Origin: Phragmites australis
Taxonomy: Eukaryota > Streptophyta > Magnoliopsida > Poales > Poaceae
Assembly (NCBI RefSeq): GCF_958298935.1
Contig: NC_084933.1
Coordinates: 1,409,001 to 1,473,000, forward strand
DNA length: 64,000 nucleotides
Reading direction: 5' to 3'
The notes under the pieces were generated by a model. The model ran no database searches, had not been told where the DNA came from, and saw nothing but the letters and a program-made list of their open reading frames with translations. How positions within the stretch are numbered: position 1 is the stretch's first letter; the number at the start of each line of letters is the position of its first letter. A program made the translations under genes and the position numbers. Positions 10,660 to 21,866 of this stretch are shown here, piece after piece.

Positions 10660-12118
10660 TGAGAAATCAAGTTAAAATGTGTTATGGTTTACTTGTGATG
10701 AGTGATTGACATTGTCATTTATTTGGTTTGATGATCTTCGGTTTTACATGAGCTTTGATGTGATTTGAATCGATTTAGGATTTTATTTGAGCATATTAAT
10801 TATAGATTAATTGGAATTGGAGTTAGAGATATATGTTTGCTTGTCTTATGGTGTGTAGATGATGGATGCAACTTGACGATCGATGGTGGGATGATCGGGA
10901 CCAAGCGGAGTGCTTGGTGCGAGACAATCAAGGAGGCCAGACGAAGTCAAGCGTGATCCTAGTTGAACACGTGGAGGTCAAGAAAAGCATTGAAGGCAGA
11001 TGGAGATGGTGTGTTGACAAAGTCAAGCGAAGGGGATGCCGATGCAAGTGACAAGACGGCCCGAGGGATTGGGAGTGGGAAAGACTTGCCGGCGGTCAGG
11101 ATCGCATGATGGAGAAGGCCATCGACATTGAAGCGCTTGTTTAAGGTGTAAGCAAGGTGTTGAGTCACCCTTTGAGAAGCGTGTAGGCGGTTTCGTGGTA
11201 TGGCCTCAAAACTGTGAGAGGAATGGAGGAGTACGTGGCACCATCGCGAAGCTCACGTCGAGGTGAAGTTAAGTCAGGAAGGTGCCGTGGCCGTCCGATG
11301 AATGGAGAAGAAAATGGACCAAAATATACTCGGTGGTAGGTAGTAGTGTACTATAAGAGAGGGGTATTTTGGGAAAAGTTTGAAAACTTAGCGATCAAGT
11401 TTCCTAGGCCTATAAATAGAGAGGTAGGGTTATGGGAGAGTTTGAACCAGCCACTTGAGCCCCCTTTGTGCCACCCATTTGAGAGCTTAGAGTTAGAGTT
11501 TTAGAGGAGACAAGGATGAGTACTTAGGCTATATAATATGTGAGAGTTTTGAGAAATTAATCTTTATAATCCGTCTAAAATAGAGCTGACCTCTTTGAGT
11601 AATGAAGTTTGTGTTTTTGCATATGCTTGAATTGCCTTTCTTCTAGTTTCCCTCTATTGGTTCCGTTGCAAGTTTGCAAAGGTTTCGGTTTCTGGTTTTG
11701 ATTTCATTTTGGTTTTTGGGCTAAAATTTCAGCACCTTGTGAGTTCATTCTTCTTATTGCTAGAGGCATAAAATTCACATACACACTCTTATGTGATGGG
11801 GTCTTGAATTCCCTTACCTCTAGATAATCAACTTAGAGAGTTTCGTTGCTCGGTGTTCCTCTTTTCTTGTTTCTTTCCAAGTTGTGATTTTTTGAGTGCT
11901 AAGACACATGGATTGATCTTAAATGGAACCTATGGTTCATATACCATCCGTGGAGTCGTGTTGCCTCAATTTTTCTCTTGTGAAAACTTCTCTCTAGTTT
12001 TGCTTCCGCTTGAGTTTTGAGGTGTGTTGGGTGATCCAAATGGAGAAGGCCATCGATTTTGCAAAAGCATTGTTGAGGCACCTATTCACCCCCTCTAGTC
12101 GCTAATCTCGTTCCTACA
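10660..12118 (+). mobile_element. Copia-type solo LTR nested in the E 3' LTR
   Basis: The 1,459-bp insert starts with TGAGAAATCAAG and ends CACCCCCTCTAGTCGC...TTCCTACA, an end typical of SIRE/Maximus-like copia LTRs. Flanks are CATAA (10655-10659) and CATAG (12119-12123), a 4/5 target duplication. The host LTR resumes exactly where it broke. A TATA box (TATAAATA) sits at 11411-11418, consistent with plus orientation. There is no internal coding region. Confidence 0.8.
11411..11418 (+). promoter_or_regulatory. TATA box of the copia solo LTR
   Basis: GGCCTATAAATAGAGAGG context, in the middle of the LTR as expected for the U3/R border. Confidence 0.65.
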
Positions 12119-12551
12119 CATAGTCTGGGTCTAGGTAGAATACTTTTACCCCTACTTAGAAGATATTATCTACTATGGCAAATACAATGGTGCAAGTAGT
12201 CCTAAGGGTGATGTATTAGGCCGGCCACCTACTACAGCACTGCACTGTCCAGGGTATTAGGTTGCCCACCACTTGTGTCGAGATGTTAGTATTGACTCCA
12301 CTTGCATGGGTATTAAATACCGGTCATTTTCTTGCAGGCGGAGGATGTCTGGCGGGCCCCGTCTAGCTGATCTTTTGCCAAGACCTGACAGCTCACCCTC
12401 TGGGCTGCGGGGAGGCTGCCTTGTCCTTCGGAGGAAAGGGGCTCTGGAGAGCCCACCCAGGCTTCGGATGATAGCCTTTGGAGATCCGTAACCACAAGCA
12501 TAGGCTGGTGGGGCCAAGGGTGTCGGGGGTCCTTAATGACGACCCCCAACA

Positions 12552-12566
12552 GTAGCCCCTCGCAAG
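12552..12566 (-). other. Polypurine tract of element E
   Basis: On the minus strand GCGAGGGGCTAC directly precedes the TGTTGGGGG LTR start. This identifies the left LTR as the 3' LTR of a minus-strand element. Confidence 0.7.
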
Positions 12567-12848
12567 GGTGGCCAGCGGAGCGGGCGACCCCGTGATTTTT
12601 GGAGCAGGGCCTCTTGCGATGCCTATCACCGCGGCTGACGGCCTATGGTCCTTCATCTTGCTTGAGTTGTTTTGGAAAGTTCAGACTAATCGATTTGAAC
12701 TGACCATCTGGTAACACATGTGAGGGGGCATTCAATGCGACCTGGGATTAAGGGCATGGTCATGCCTTATCGAGCAGTAGTGGAACATGTGGTGCCTCGT
12801 CGTTGGAGGGTCGTGGGGGGGGGGGTTTCGCTCCCCCATGACCATTTA
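12567..12848 (-). other. 3' untranslated remnant of element E
   Basis: Non-coding sequence between the polypurine tract and the insertion point of B1. It includes an 11-base G run at about 12812-12823. No ORF is supported. Confidence 0.5.
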
Positions 12849-13845
12849 TGCGCCCATGGCTCCCTCGGATAGACACATGGTGAATTCATTCCTTATTGTT
12901 CATAATTTCTTCATAGAGAATAAAATACATCTAAGTTTTGTGTTATTTTGTTGCTTAGGAACATGGGAGAAGCACTACAACCTTACCCGGATGTCACTCC
13001 CACATGGTGAATTCGTTCCTTATTATTCATATTTTCTTCATAGAGAATAAAATACAACTAAGTTTTGTGTTATTTTGTTGCTTAGGAATATGGGAGAAGC
13101 ACCACAACCTTACCCGGATGTCACCCCTCAAAGGCTAAGTCTTCTCGGACTCAAGGCTAAGCTGTAGTCGTGGTCATGGTCTTGGTCGAAGATGTGGTTG
13201 TTGTCAAGTCCCAGGACAGCACGTCAGTAAAATAGGCATAACTCTCACATACGGAGTCCAATTGAAGCATTCTTAGATTTGATGGAAAGCTTATGACGAG
13301 AACTTTTCAATGGATATGATATCACCCTTAGATTACTTATATATTAATTAGAGTCATTAAAATAAGGTGCTGCATTATCGTTGTGGGCCTTGTTAGGTCT
13401 TGTAATCATGTTGCGCGGGGTCGGAGTTTAGGTTGTGCACGCCTCTTTCCATCATTGCACAACCCTAGGTCAACCTCCTCACATCACCCTTATATATATA
13501 TATATAGTAGCCGTCGTAGTTTAGGCTTTGGTTTTCCTTAGATTATCCTATTCTTTACAGTTTCACCACTTGTTCAGTTTGTGGAACCCCAACTCAAGTG
13601 CTTCATTGGTAATTAGCAATATTCAGATTGCATCTATCTGTTCTTGTTTGTGTTCTCGATTCGCTTACAGGAAAAGCCTTCTTAGCAGGGTCAACCGCGC
13701 CTTAGTACGATTGATAACCACGGAGTAGTGGTGTAGTGGTTGCGAGGATTCTCGATCTATTTTGGTCAGAGCCTTTCAATCATCAACGTTGAAACTCCAC
13801 TAATCAACTTATCATATTACCTTCGAAAGATCAGAAAAACGCACA
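12849..13845 (+). repeat. 5' LTR of B1, with internal 127-bp tandem duplication
   Basis: LTR of 997 bp starting TG and ending GCACA just before the primer-binding site. The segment from 12874 is repeated from 13001 with a period of 127 bp and a few substitutions; the 3' LTR has only one copy. The TATA box region at 13491-13506 has become a run of TA dinucleotides. Confidence 0.8.
13491..13506 (+). promoter_or_regulatory. TATA box region of B1 LTR, expanded TA repeat
   Basis: The position matches TATAAATATA in the B2 3' LTR (52991), but here it reads as a TA run of eight units before AGTAGCC. Confidence 0.55.
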
Positions 13846-13850
13846 TCAAG

Positions 13851-13862
13851 TGGTATCAGAGA
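13851..13862 (+). other. Primer-binding site of B1 (tRNA-Met)
   Basis: TGGTATCAGAGA, complementary to the initiator tRNA-Met 3' end, five bases after the LTR end. Confidence 0.8.
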
Positions 13863-14154
13863 CTTAGTAGCGCGTTAGGTATTCTTAGTTATCCCTTTTG
13901 TTTCATCGAGTTCCATTACCTAAAGTCCAGAAAATTATCCCATAAAAGATTTATGCTTTAGTTCTTCCTCTGTCCAAACCACTTTGCGCCTTTCGCAATT
14001 TTGTTTTCAGTTTTCACGTTGCTGAGTTTGAGTCCATCGTCGGTGTCTTTGTTGCTGGTCGAGTCATTGTGTTCTAGTCTCTAGTGTCGAGTCTTTGCTA
14101 ATTTAGTCATCAAGTTACTCAGTTTGCCCTAGTCTGCTATAGCCGAGTTTGTGT

Positions 14155-14345
14155 CCCTGCTCGAGGTCCAACCAATCACTCCGACCACCCACTCGGGGTC
14201 ACGACCAGTCACTCCGACCACCCACTTGGGGTCTGACCAGTCACTCCGACCACCATTCGAGTCCGACCACCTAGTCGGATCCGCCCACCTTCTTGGATGG
14301 GACCACCTAGTTGGAAACGTCCACCTTCTCAGATTCGACCACCAT
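14155..14345 (+). repeat. Degenerate CCGACCACC leader repeat of B1
   Basis: Words such as CCGACCACCCACT and CGACCACCTAGT recur about every 25-35 bp between primer-binding site and gag. The same kind of repeat occurs at 46880-47225 in B2. Confidence 0.7.
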
Positions 14346-14952
14346 AGCCGAAATAGAGGTTGCCAAAGATCAGAGAGATAGAGAGAGAGACACGTATCTT
14401 TATACCCCTGTTCTCCAGAAAAAGTTTGTGACCCACGTACCTCACTAGTCTTAGAAAAGGCAGAAGAAGAGTTTTGAGTTTGTGTCACATTTGCAAAAAA
14501 GAAGTAGCAAAGAGTGCAAAAAAAGAGAGAGAATTAAAAAAAATAGACAATCAGTTTGCATTACGAATTTTGTTCCATTGTGCTTGTCTGCTATAGTTTT
14601 CGTCTTGCTTGAGCTAGTTCTAGGAACGTGTTCGGGCCAGCAACTATGAAGAATACTGTGGACTTTTACTCAGATTTACTAATCTGATTTTAATTATTGC
14701 TATTCCTTGCTACTAAATATTACCTATCCAAGATACACCTTCTCTCGATCATAACAGTTTCTTCCCTTGCAACTACCTCACTCACACCCGATAAAGTATC
14801 ACGAACCAGCCACCGGTTGTGCCAACTGTGATGATTGATAAGAACACTTGCAAGAGCGTGGTAAGCCGCTTGAGAGTGTGTGACTCCACCTCCACCACCT
14901 AGTAGTCGATAGAGATAATTTATCTTTCGTTGTTTTCTATATTCGACTAACC

Positions 14953-15780
14953 ATGGTAGGAAAAGCATCAGATGCACTGGAGTGTGTTTTGAGGGAAGAA
15001 CTCACAATGGTGTTGAATGATCATCGACAAGCTATCAATGACGACATCGATAAGAAGCTTGCGGAGAAAACACTACATTGCAACAAATTAATGATAGTAT
15101 TTCCATGCTCAATACACACTTTGATAGAGTGGTTAATCAGCCACCAAACCATGGACGTGTGAATCCTCATGGCGCAGCCCAAGAGCAAGAGGAGTCTGTC
15201 ACAGATGATGAAATCTTAAGGCAAGAACAAGACGCTTTGATGCGCAACAACAGAACTGATTAAATTTCAACTGTCATGGTATGAGAGGTAATAATTTTCA
15301 GCAATACGTGTTAATGATGATCCATTTGCTAAGGTTAAGTTTACCATACCATCTTTTGTGGGTGCTTATGATGCTAAAAAGTATTTAGATTGGGAGATGA
15401 CGGTTGAACAGAAGTTTAATGCTCATTTAGTTCCTGAAGTGCATAGAGTTAGGCAAGCCACTAGTGAATTTAAATAATTTGCAATTATCTGGTTGAATAG
15501 AGTATGCATCGATGGATTAGCGCCTATTACATGGAATGCTTTAAAGGTTCCTATACGTAACAAATTTATTTCATCCTCTTTTAAACATGACATGCATAAT
15601 AAATTGTAGCACTTAAACCAAAGCAATAGATCTGTAGAAGAATATTATCAGAAGAACAAGGACATCAAAACCATTGTTGTGAACAGGAGGAAAGAAGTGC
15701 TTGATATTTGTTCAAAGCTAAGGACGGGTTTGCTTCAAGGGGGAGAGAATGATATGACCATCAAGTCATATTTTACTTCT
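14953..15780 (+). pseudogene. gag remnant of B1
   Basis: Starts at an ATG in the context CTAACCATGG. The N-terminal part encodes a charged helix (for example VLREELTMVLNDHRQ). The following part (15340-15660) encodes a capsid-like stretch containing YDAKKYLDWEMTVEQKFNAH, similar to the gag of B2. Frame shifts and several in-frame stops break it. No CCHC zinc knuckle is seen. The likely role was formation of the virus-like particle; it cannot work as it stands. Confidence 0.65.
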
Positions 15781-16280
15781 GTTTGCCCATCTGAAAATCA
15801 ATAAGGTTGTGTTATGCTTGCTATTAAATCTGACCTTGCTGGAATAGTTGATAAAGAGCTACCATGCTATACTCTGAAATGCAAAGATTCCTCAGTTCCA
15901 ATTGAGGATATATCTAGCTCTTTATCTCCTGCTGTTGCTAACCTTTTGTAGAATAAGAAAATCAACCAAGTAATTGATGAAGAGAAGAAATAGTTGCTTG
16001 AGAGCCACACCACCACTGCTACATCTCCTCCCACGGAAGGAGTGCATCTTTCGGAGGAGCAACCCCTTGCTGCACCTCTACTTGTGCCTAACATTTTGCA
16101 GGAAAATGCGAACAAACAAGAAAAGGAACATGAGAAGAAAAATAAGGAGAATGAGGAGCGTCTACTGCACCAAGCATGTTACAACAAGGTACAAATGTCA
16201 ATGCACCTATATCAACTGAAAAAGAGAACAAAGGTAATAAAAAAGATGCTACACTCACATAAGGGGAGGATTATTTTGAT

Positions 16281-16880
16281 GTGATAAAATTGTCCGCTAC
16301 TCATGCTATTGTAGAGCAACCATTAGTGGACCATATTGCTGATTTACCTTTGTCACATGATGATTTGCTTGTTATTCCTTGTGATAAAGAAGAGTTGTGT
16401 GATATTGTTTCATTTATATCACAACCACAACTTGTGGATGAACGTGTTAATTCTGTTTTACAAATCAATATTTGTTCTAAAATTGAACATGTTCAATGCA
16501 TTGCTAATGAGCAAGAAGAGCTGAAATTGCTATCTTCTTTAAACACTTTAGGTTATATTGAATTTGATGTTCTTTGTGATCTGAATACCTTAGAGGATAA
16601 TTTAAAACTTAATTCTAATTTGTCATGCTTGTCACAAAATACTTTCCATGTTATCAGCAAATACAATGATAAATTAGAATATATGGTGCATCGAGTTTAT
16701 ATTTGTTTAAATCTGAAACTTCCTACTATTGTTTCACAAAATTATCATTTAGAGGATTGCAGTAGCACTATTAATGTCATGTCAAGTTCTTCTAGTTCTA
16801 TTTGCAATCAACAGAATAGTTCTCAAGACAGGAAGTGTTGTTTGATGCTACCATACACCATTAGTTGTCACACCCAGTTT
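16281..16880 (+). CDS. Extra ORF of unknown function in B1, cut by LTR insertion
   Basis: An open frame of 200 codons, of which the last five come from the inserted LTR; native coding ends at 16865. The protein is acidic and Leu/Ser-rich, with segments such as VIPCDKEELCDIVSF, EELKLLSSLNTLGYIEFDV and a serine run near the end. It has no catalytic motif I recognise and no transmembrane segment. The frame resumes on the far side of the solo LTR at 20946 for about 30 codons before a stop, which supports the insertion model. It lies where pol would be in an autonomous relative. The open frame suggests recent constraint or youth, but function is unknown. Confidence 0.5.
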
Positions 16881-19800
16881 TAACGGACAAAACCAGATGC
16901 GGCTTATGTGTGCCCAAGATGTTCAACACATATAAGGACATCATAGATGAAGTAACAAAAGTAATACTTTTATTAAATGAACATTAAACTATTACATCAA
17001 TTGACATATATTGTCTTCTATGAAGATGTCTACAGCGGAACAGAAGCACTGGTGCCCAACCATACCACAGGCAACCAACCGGGAGACACGCGCCTAGAAC
17101 GTCACAACCTTGTCTTGATAGTCTTCAACATCTTCACTCATTGAGCAGTAGCACGTATGTTGCATGGTATAGAGAAAATAGCAAGTGTGAGCACATGACG
17201 CGCTCAGTAAGTGTGGGAAAGATAATGATATACAGGCTTATATCAAGAATAGGCTAACACAATGTATATTTGCGTAAATGCGAGTAATAAAAACATATTT
17301 GGACTTAAAAGTATTAAACAATTATTAAGTAAATGTAACTCATACAGTGCAACACCTAGCATACAAGGCTCCGCACCTTGCAAACTATAACCGTCTAGTA
17401 CTCCTTGTACTATAACCAAAACTAGAACCAAACTCATAACCACAACCCATAATCAATACCCACTAATCATGTGAGGATCCAAGTCTCTCATAACCATGAG
17501 CACGGCTATTATAACAGTTTTTACACTCTGTAGAGGTTGTCCAGCTTTCCCCATGAGTTGTGATTTCGATGTTACCGTGTTAGCTAGACACTTAACACAA
17601 GCCAGTGGTACATCACCTAGAAAATCACTTCAAATCCGTTACAAAGTTCCATCCAATATGTGCATGCCCTCTAGGTTTCACCACTGTCAAAGTGGCATTC
17701 ACACCACTCAGAAGCCCCCTTTTGCGCCTTGTAGCTCCAGAAAGATTTCACTCTTCCCTTCCACTACACATCTCATACCACTAACCACATGGTTCTAGCC
17801 TTTGCCGTCCCCACACATCCACTCTTCCGTTTGGCACAAAAAAACTGGAATCCACTAATTAATAGGCCAGGCCTGTCCCATACCAGGTCTCGTGGTTGGT
17901 ACAATATTTCTTGGGTTGTCGCTCCACGAACCGGTCCTTACTTAGGTTACTTGAGCAAACACTAAATAAACAACATAACCATGACCACTATCAAAATCAC
18001 TTTGCTCAAGGCCTAAGGTTCCATGTTGCTAAACCATTAACAAATTAACCACCAATATTGCATGAGTTCATTAATCGAGTATATGACACTTCTTAACATC
18101 CCAAAAGCATGGCTAAGCAATCTACCCACAAAAAATATCTAACCATAAACCATCTAGGTTCCAAGGGATGATAAAGGAAAATCTAGGAAAAACCCTAACA
18201 TAGGTGACTACCCATCATATTGACACTACATGCAATTTTGTAAAACAAAATATTTAAAAACATAGGTTCAAGATGATCAAGGACACTTGCCTTTTACCCA
18301 ATGCTACTCAGTGTTGTCGAAATCTTGGTCTTGAAGTCCCTCGAACTGCTCCAAAATGTTGTCGACTAATCGCGAGAACTACCGACAAACAACACAAAGG
18401 AAAACACTAAGAACAACATACCAAACATCATCAAAGCACTTTCAAAATACTATGGTTGGATAGGGATGATTTAAGAAACATTTAGACGCAAGAATCGCCT
18501 AAATCAGAGTTAAGATGAAAAGAGAAGGGGCTTTCAGAAGATGAATTAGACTAAAAGGAAAAACTAGTTTACTGGAGTTATCTTCCTATGGAAAAAAGGT
18601 TTATTGCATAATCATTGTGTCAGGCTTGACAACATTATTGCGCAAGATTCAAGAAGTGTAGTGGAGACCAGACTTCACTGACTAGGCTAAGGAGAATAAT
18701 GTGACGCTTACTTGGCATGCTATGCAAGTACCATATTGGATTTAAGAAGGGATACATGGAGATCTAGTCTCGACCATCTATTATGGATCAAAAAGGCCGA
18801 AGGTTATGCTTCTAGGTTAAGGATACTACTGGTGACTCTATGTAGTGGTGGTGGTTCGAGTTTCGTCGAAGATGGCGATCGGGCGCGTAGCCACACAAAT
18901 TGATGTCAGGCTTCAGTGGTGTTTCCGTTAAATGAGGGAAGCATGGCATGGAATGCGGAAAGACTAACTCAGCGGTATGGTTGGTTTTGGAAGGGGTTAT
19001 CCAAGGTAGCGGCAAAACAGCGATGACTGCTTTTAGGTTTGCTAGTGACCGCGAACAGATGCAGGAATGAAGACGCTCGCGTTCCCAGAGATTGGCTATG
19101 ACATTTGAGAAAGCGTTTGAATAGAGATGTTCATATAACCCGGGAACACAATGCTACGGCATAGGTTTTGGTAGATCATCTCCTTAGAGGAAGAACGATC
19201 AACGGAGATGAGATGGGTGATGGCTGTGACGTGCTGTAGTTGGCAATTGCGTCCTGATCGTGTCGCTGCACAAACGGGGATGAGCTCCTAGGGTCATGTA
19301 GAAGAATCCATGGGACACATCATGACGTGGTTGGTGCATCCATACAGCTTTCGGATTGACGGAGAACGCGAATGCAAATCTAGTGCGCGCAGAATACGTC
19401 CAGAAACCGGACAGCGGGTATGTTGACCTTGATTACGGTGGTTTGGCTACTCTACTGGCCGAAACAGTTGGTGAGGGTGTGGGGAACATCATGGGACATG
19501 TGCTGGTGAAAGGGCATGGCAAACAGTGCACTAGTTGGTTGGGAACGTCGATGCCAATCGGCTACAGCATGGCTGTCCACGACGGCGACGACCATGGTGG
19601 CGTAGATCGGGCTTTGGCTGAGGCTAGGGCTTGGCTAGGGACTTAGTATGATGCTAAAACAGTAGTAAGGGAGGAGAAGAAGGGATCCTCACCTTGCTTT
19701 GATGGTCGAGGAAGGAGGATTCACGGAGAAGACGACGAGGTAGCGCATCACGGGCGGCGGCGGCGGCTCCGGTGAACGACGGTGCACGGACAGGGCACCA

Positions 19801-20940
19801 GTGACTTCTAGGGTTTGGTGGCATGGAATAGGGGTAGGAGAGGGCGTGTAATCATATTTATATGGCTAGGGGCGTCTGGTTGAGGTGGAGTCCAAACCGA
19901 ACACGAATCGGATTCGAGTTCGAGTCGGTTACAGTTTCCTTTTTCGCAGCTCTCTATTCTGAGGATGATATATCCATCGTTCGGACTCCAAAATTGGACG
20001 TTTCTTGATTCTAAATTGTAGTACTTGAAAAGATCTACAACTTGATTGGAACTTCTTAAAACACCATCTTGATTTCTAAAAATGCACCATAAGATAAACT
20101 GTTTGAACTCGGACTTATCTGCGCAACACTGATTTCAGGGGCCATAACTCCTAGCTCTATTATCCAAAATGAGACTTCCATAGGTTCAAATCGAAGCTCT
20201 TGATGAGACCTACAACTTTGGTATTGTCAAGATTTGCATTTGAGGCTGTTTTGAACTCCGAAACTTTATGGAAAGATGAGGCTGTCCAGGACACCGCAGA
20301 AATTTGCAGATTTCATGGATATTTTGCTGGGCCATCTAGAAGACTTGGTTAAGGGTTTGGACTTGAGAAAGATTGGGCCCAAAGACACTTTAGGTATATC
20401 TAGGGTTTAGAAAAGAAACTTTAGCAGAGAAATTTGAATAGGGTTTGAATTTGAATTAAGTTTGGAGTGAATTTAAGAGAAACAAAAAATGAGGTTGAAC
20501 AAGGATAGGAGTAGATAAGGAATTTAAATTTAGATTTGGGTACAATTTGAGAAAGAGGAGAGATTGACTTTAAACAAGAATTTGGATCAGATTTGAATTG
20601 AACTAGAGCAGAATCAAGTATGATCAAGGATTGAATAGATGATGAATTCAAAGATTTTGAATTCCAACCATTAAGATCCTTAACTTATTCACTACTGAGT
20701 TTTGTAAAAATCTTTTCAAAATCTTTTTCACTCAAAACGCCAAAGAGAAAGAAAAGGAAAAAGAGCTCTAATACATTTACCTGGCCCCTAACAAAACTCA
20801 GCATGCAGTGCATACAAAATAATAACCTATATTGATTGATTGAGTAAGAAAATAGGTTTTAAACCTATACTACTGTTGAAGCTATTCAATAATCATGGAA
20901 AATTTTAAAAGTTGTAAATTCTGAAAATCAGGGTGTTACA
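16866..20940 (-). mobile_element. Tekay-type gypsy solo LTR, 4.1 kb, nested in B1
   Basis: Starts TGTCACACCC and ends GGGTGTTACA, near-perfect inverted ends for an LTR. No PBS, polypurine tract or pol is found inside. Minus orientation is indicated by a minus-strand TATA box at 19855-19864 and by tRNA-distal LTR features read on that strand. The 3' 2.1 kb duplicates the LTR at the left edge of the window. Flanks TTAGT (16861) and CCAGT (20941) agree at only three of five positions, so the target duplication is weak. The restored reading frame of the host element supports the boundaries. Confidence 0.8.
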
Positions 20941-21242
20941 CCAGTGTTGCTTCATCTTTCTTTGTACAGAAGATACAAATTGATACCAGGTTACGATGCA
21001 ACAACACATCTTTTAATAAGGGGAGCAAAAAGTGACATGTGCATACATTGTACCATTGTTGTCTGCTACAACTAATTATGATCAAGTACAATCGTTTCAA
21101 AGAGAATTACAATTGTTTGATAAAGAACTTATGATATTACATAACGAGAGTTCCTTGCATTTTTACTTTGTGTAGAAATTTATGGGCAAGATAATTCTAT
21201 ACGCAAATCATGGATGGTTTGTTGTAAAGAAGGGGAGGATTA
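20941..21242 (+). other. B1 internal 3' end and polypurine tract
   Basis: End of the extra ORF, non-coding DNA, then a purine tract (AAAGAAGGGGAGGAT, 21226-21240) immediately before the LTR start. Confidence 0.65.
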
Positions 21243-21716
21243 TGCGCCCATGGCTCCCTCGGATACATACATGGTGAATTAGTTCCTTATTGTTCATATT
21301 TTCTTTGTAGAGAATAAAATACTAAGTTTTGTGCTGTTTTTTTGCTTAGGAACATGGGAGAAGCACAACAACCTTACCCAAACATCACCCCTTGAAGTTT
21401 AAGTCTACTTGCACTCAAGGCTAAGCTCTAGTCATGGTCGTGGTCGTGGTCGAAACAGTGGGCGTAGTCGTGGTAGAGTCCCAAGATAGCGCGTCAGTAA
21501 AACATGCATAACTCTTTGCATACGGAGTCCAATTGAGGCATTCTTGGACTTGATTGAAAGATTATGATGAGACCTTTTCAATGGCTATGATGTCACCCTT
21601 TGATTACTTATAGATTAATCAGAGTCATTAAAATATGATGCTGCATCACTGTTGTGGGACTTGTTAGGTCATGTAATCGTGTCGAGGTCAGAGTCCAGGT
21701 TGTGCATGCCTCTTTA
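21243..21716 (+). repeat. 3' LTR of B1, truncated
   Basis: Matches the 5' LTR from its first base to about position 615 of that LTR, without the 127-bp duplication. It stops at CCTCTTTA; the remaining 0.4 kb, including the TATA box, is lost where Tat sequence begins. Confidence 0.8.
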
Positions 21717-21866
21717 GTTTATATGGTGAAGGTCCTGGTTGATTGGAGGCCCTATCTGACACCTCTGCTTCCATCTACATCTGCTTTAGCCCACATGCAC
21801 GGCTGGCTATAGCACTCCTATCTTCCATCATCGTCGAGCACTTCTCGTCGCCTTCTAGGGACCATC

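Larger units (their letters stand above)
10406..12551 (-). repeat. 3' LTR of element E, split by a copia solo LTR
   Basis: The segments 10406-10659 and 12119-12551 match the left and right parts of the LTR at 34738-35471. They include the shared words around 10660/35000 (GGACCTAG, CCGGTTGAATCACA) and the terminal CCCCCAACA. Net length is about 0.68 kb; the other LTR is longer partly because of a short internal duplication around 35310-35370. Confidence 0.85.
12849..21716 (+). mobile_element. Non-autonomous gypsy-like element B1
   Basis: The 5' LTR at 12849-13845 starts TGCGCCCATGGCTCCCTCGG, and the same start follows a polypurine tract at 21243. A primer-binding site complementary to initiator tRNA-Met (TGGTATCAGAG) lies at 13851. 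The interior has a repetitive leader, a broken gag and a long extra ORF, but no protease, RT or integrase can be found. Elements with LTRs and leader of the same family (B2, 45672) do carry pol. The 3' LTR is truncated after about 474 bp. A 4-kb solo LTR interrupts the interior at 16866. Confidence 0.8.

Noticed and set aside
10409..12551. 2.1-kb LTR of element E as a single unit
   Set aside because: The middle 1,459 bp is a copia solo LTR with its own ends and a 4/5 target duplication.
17496..17798. ORF of 100 codons
   Set aside because: Inside the 4-kb Tekay solo LTR; no protein-like pattern.
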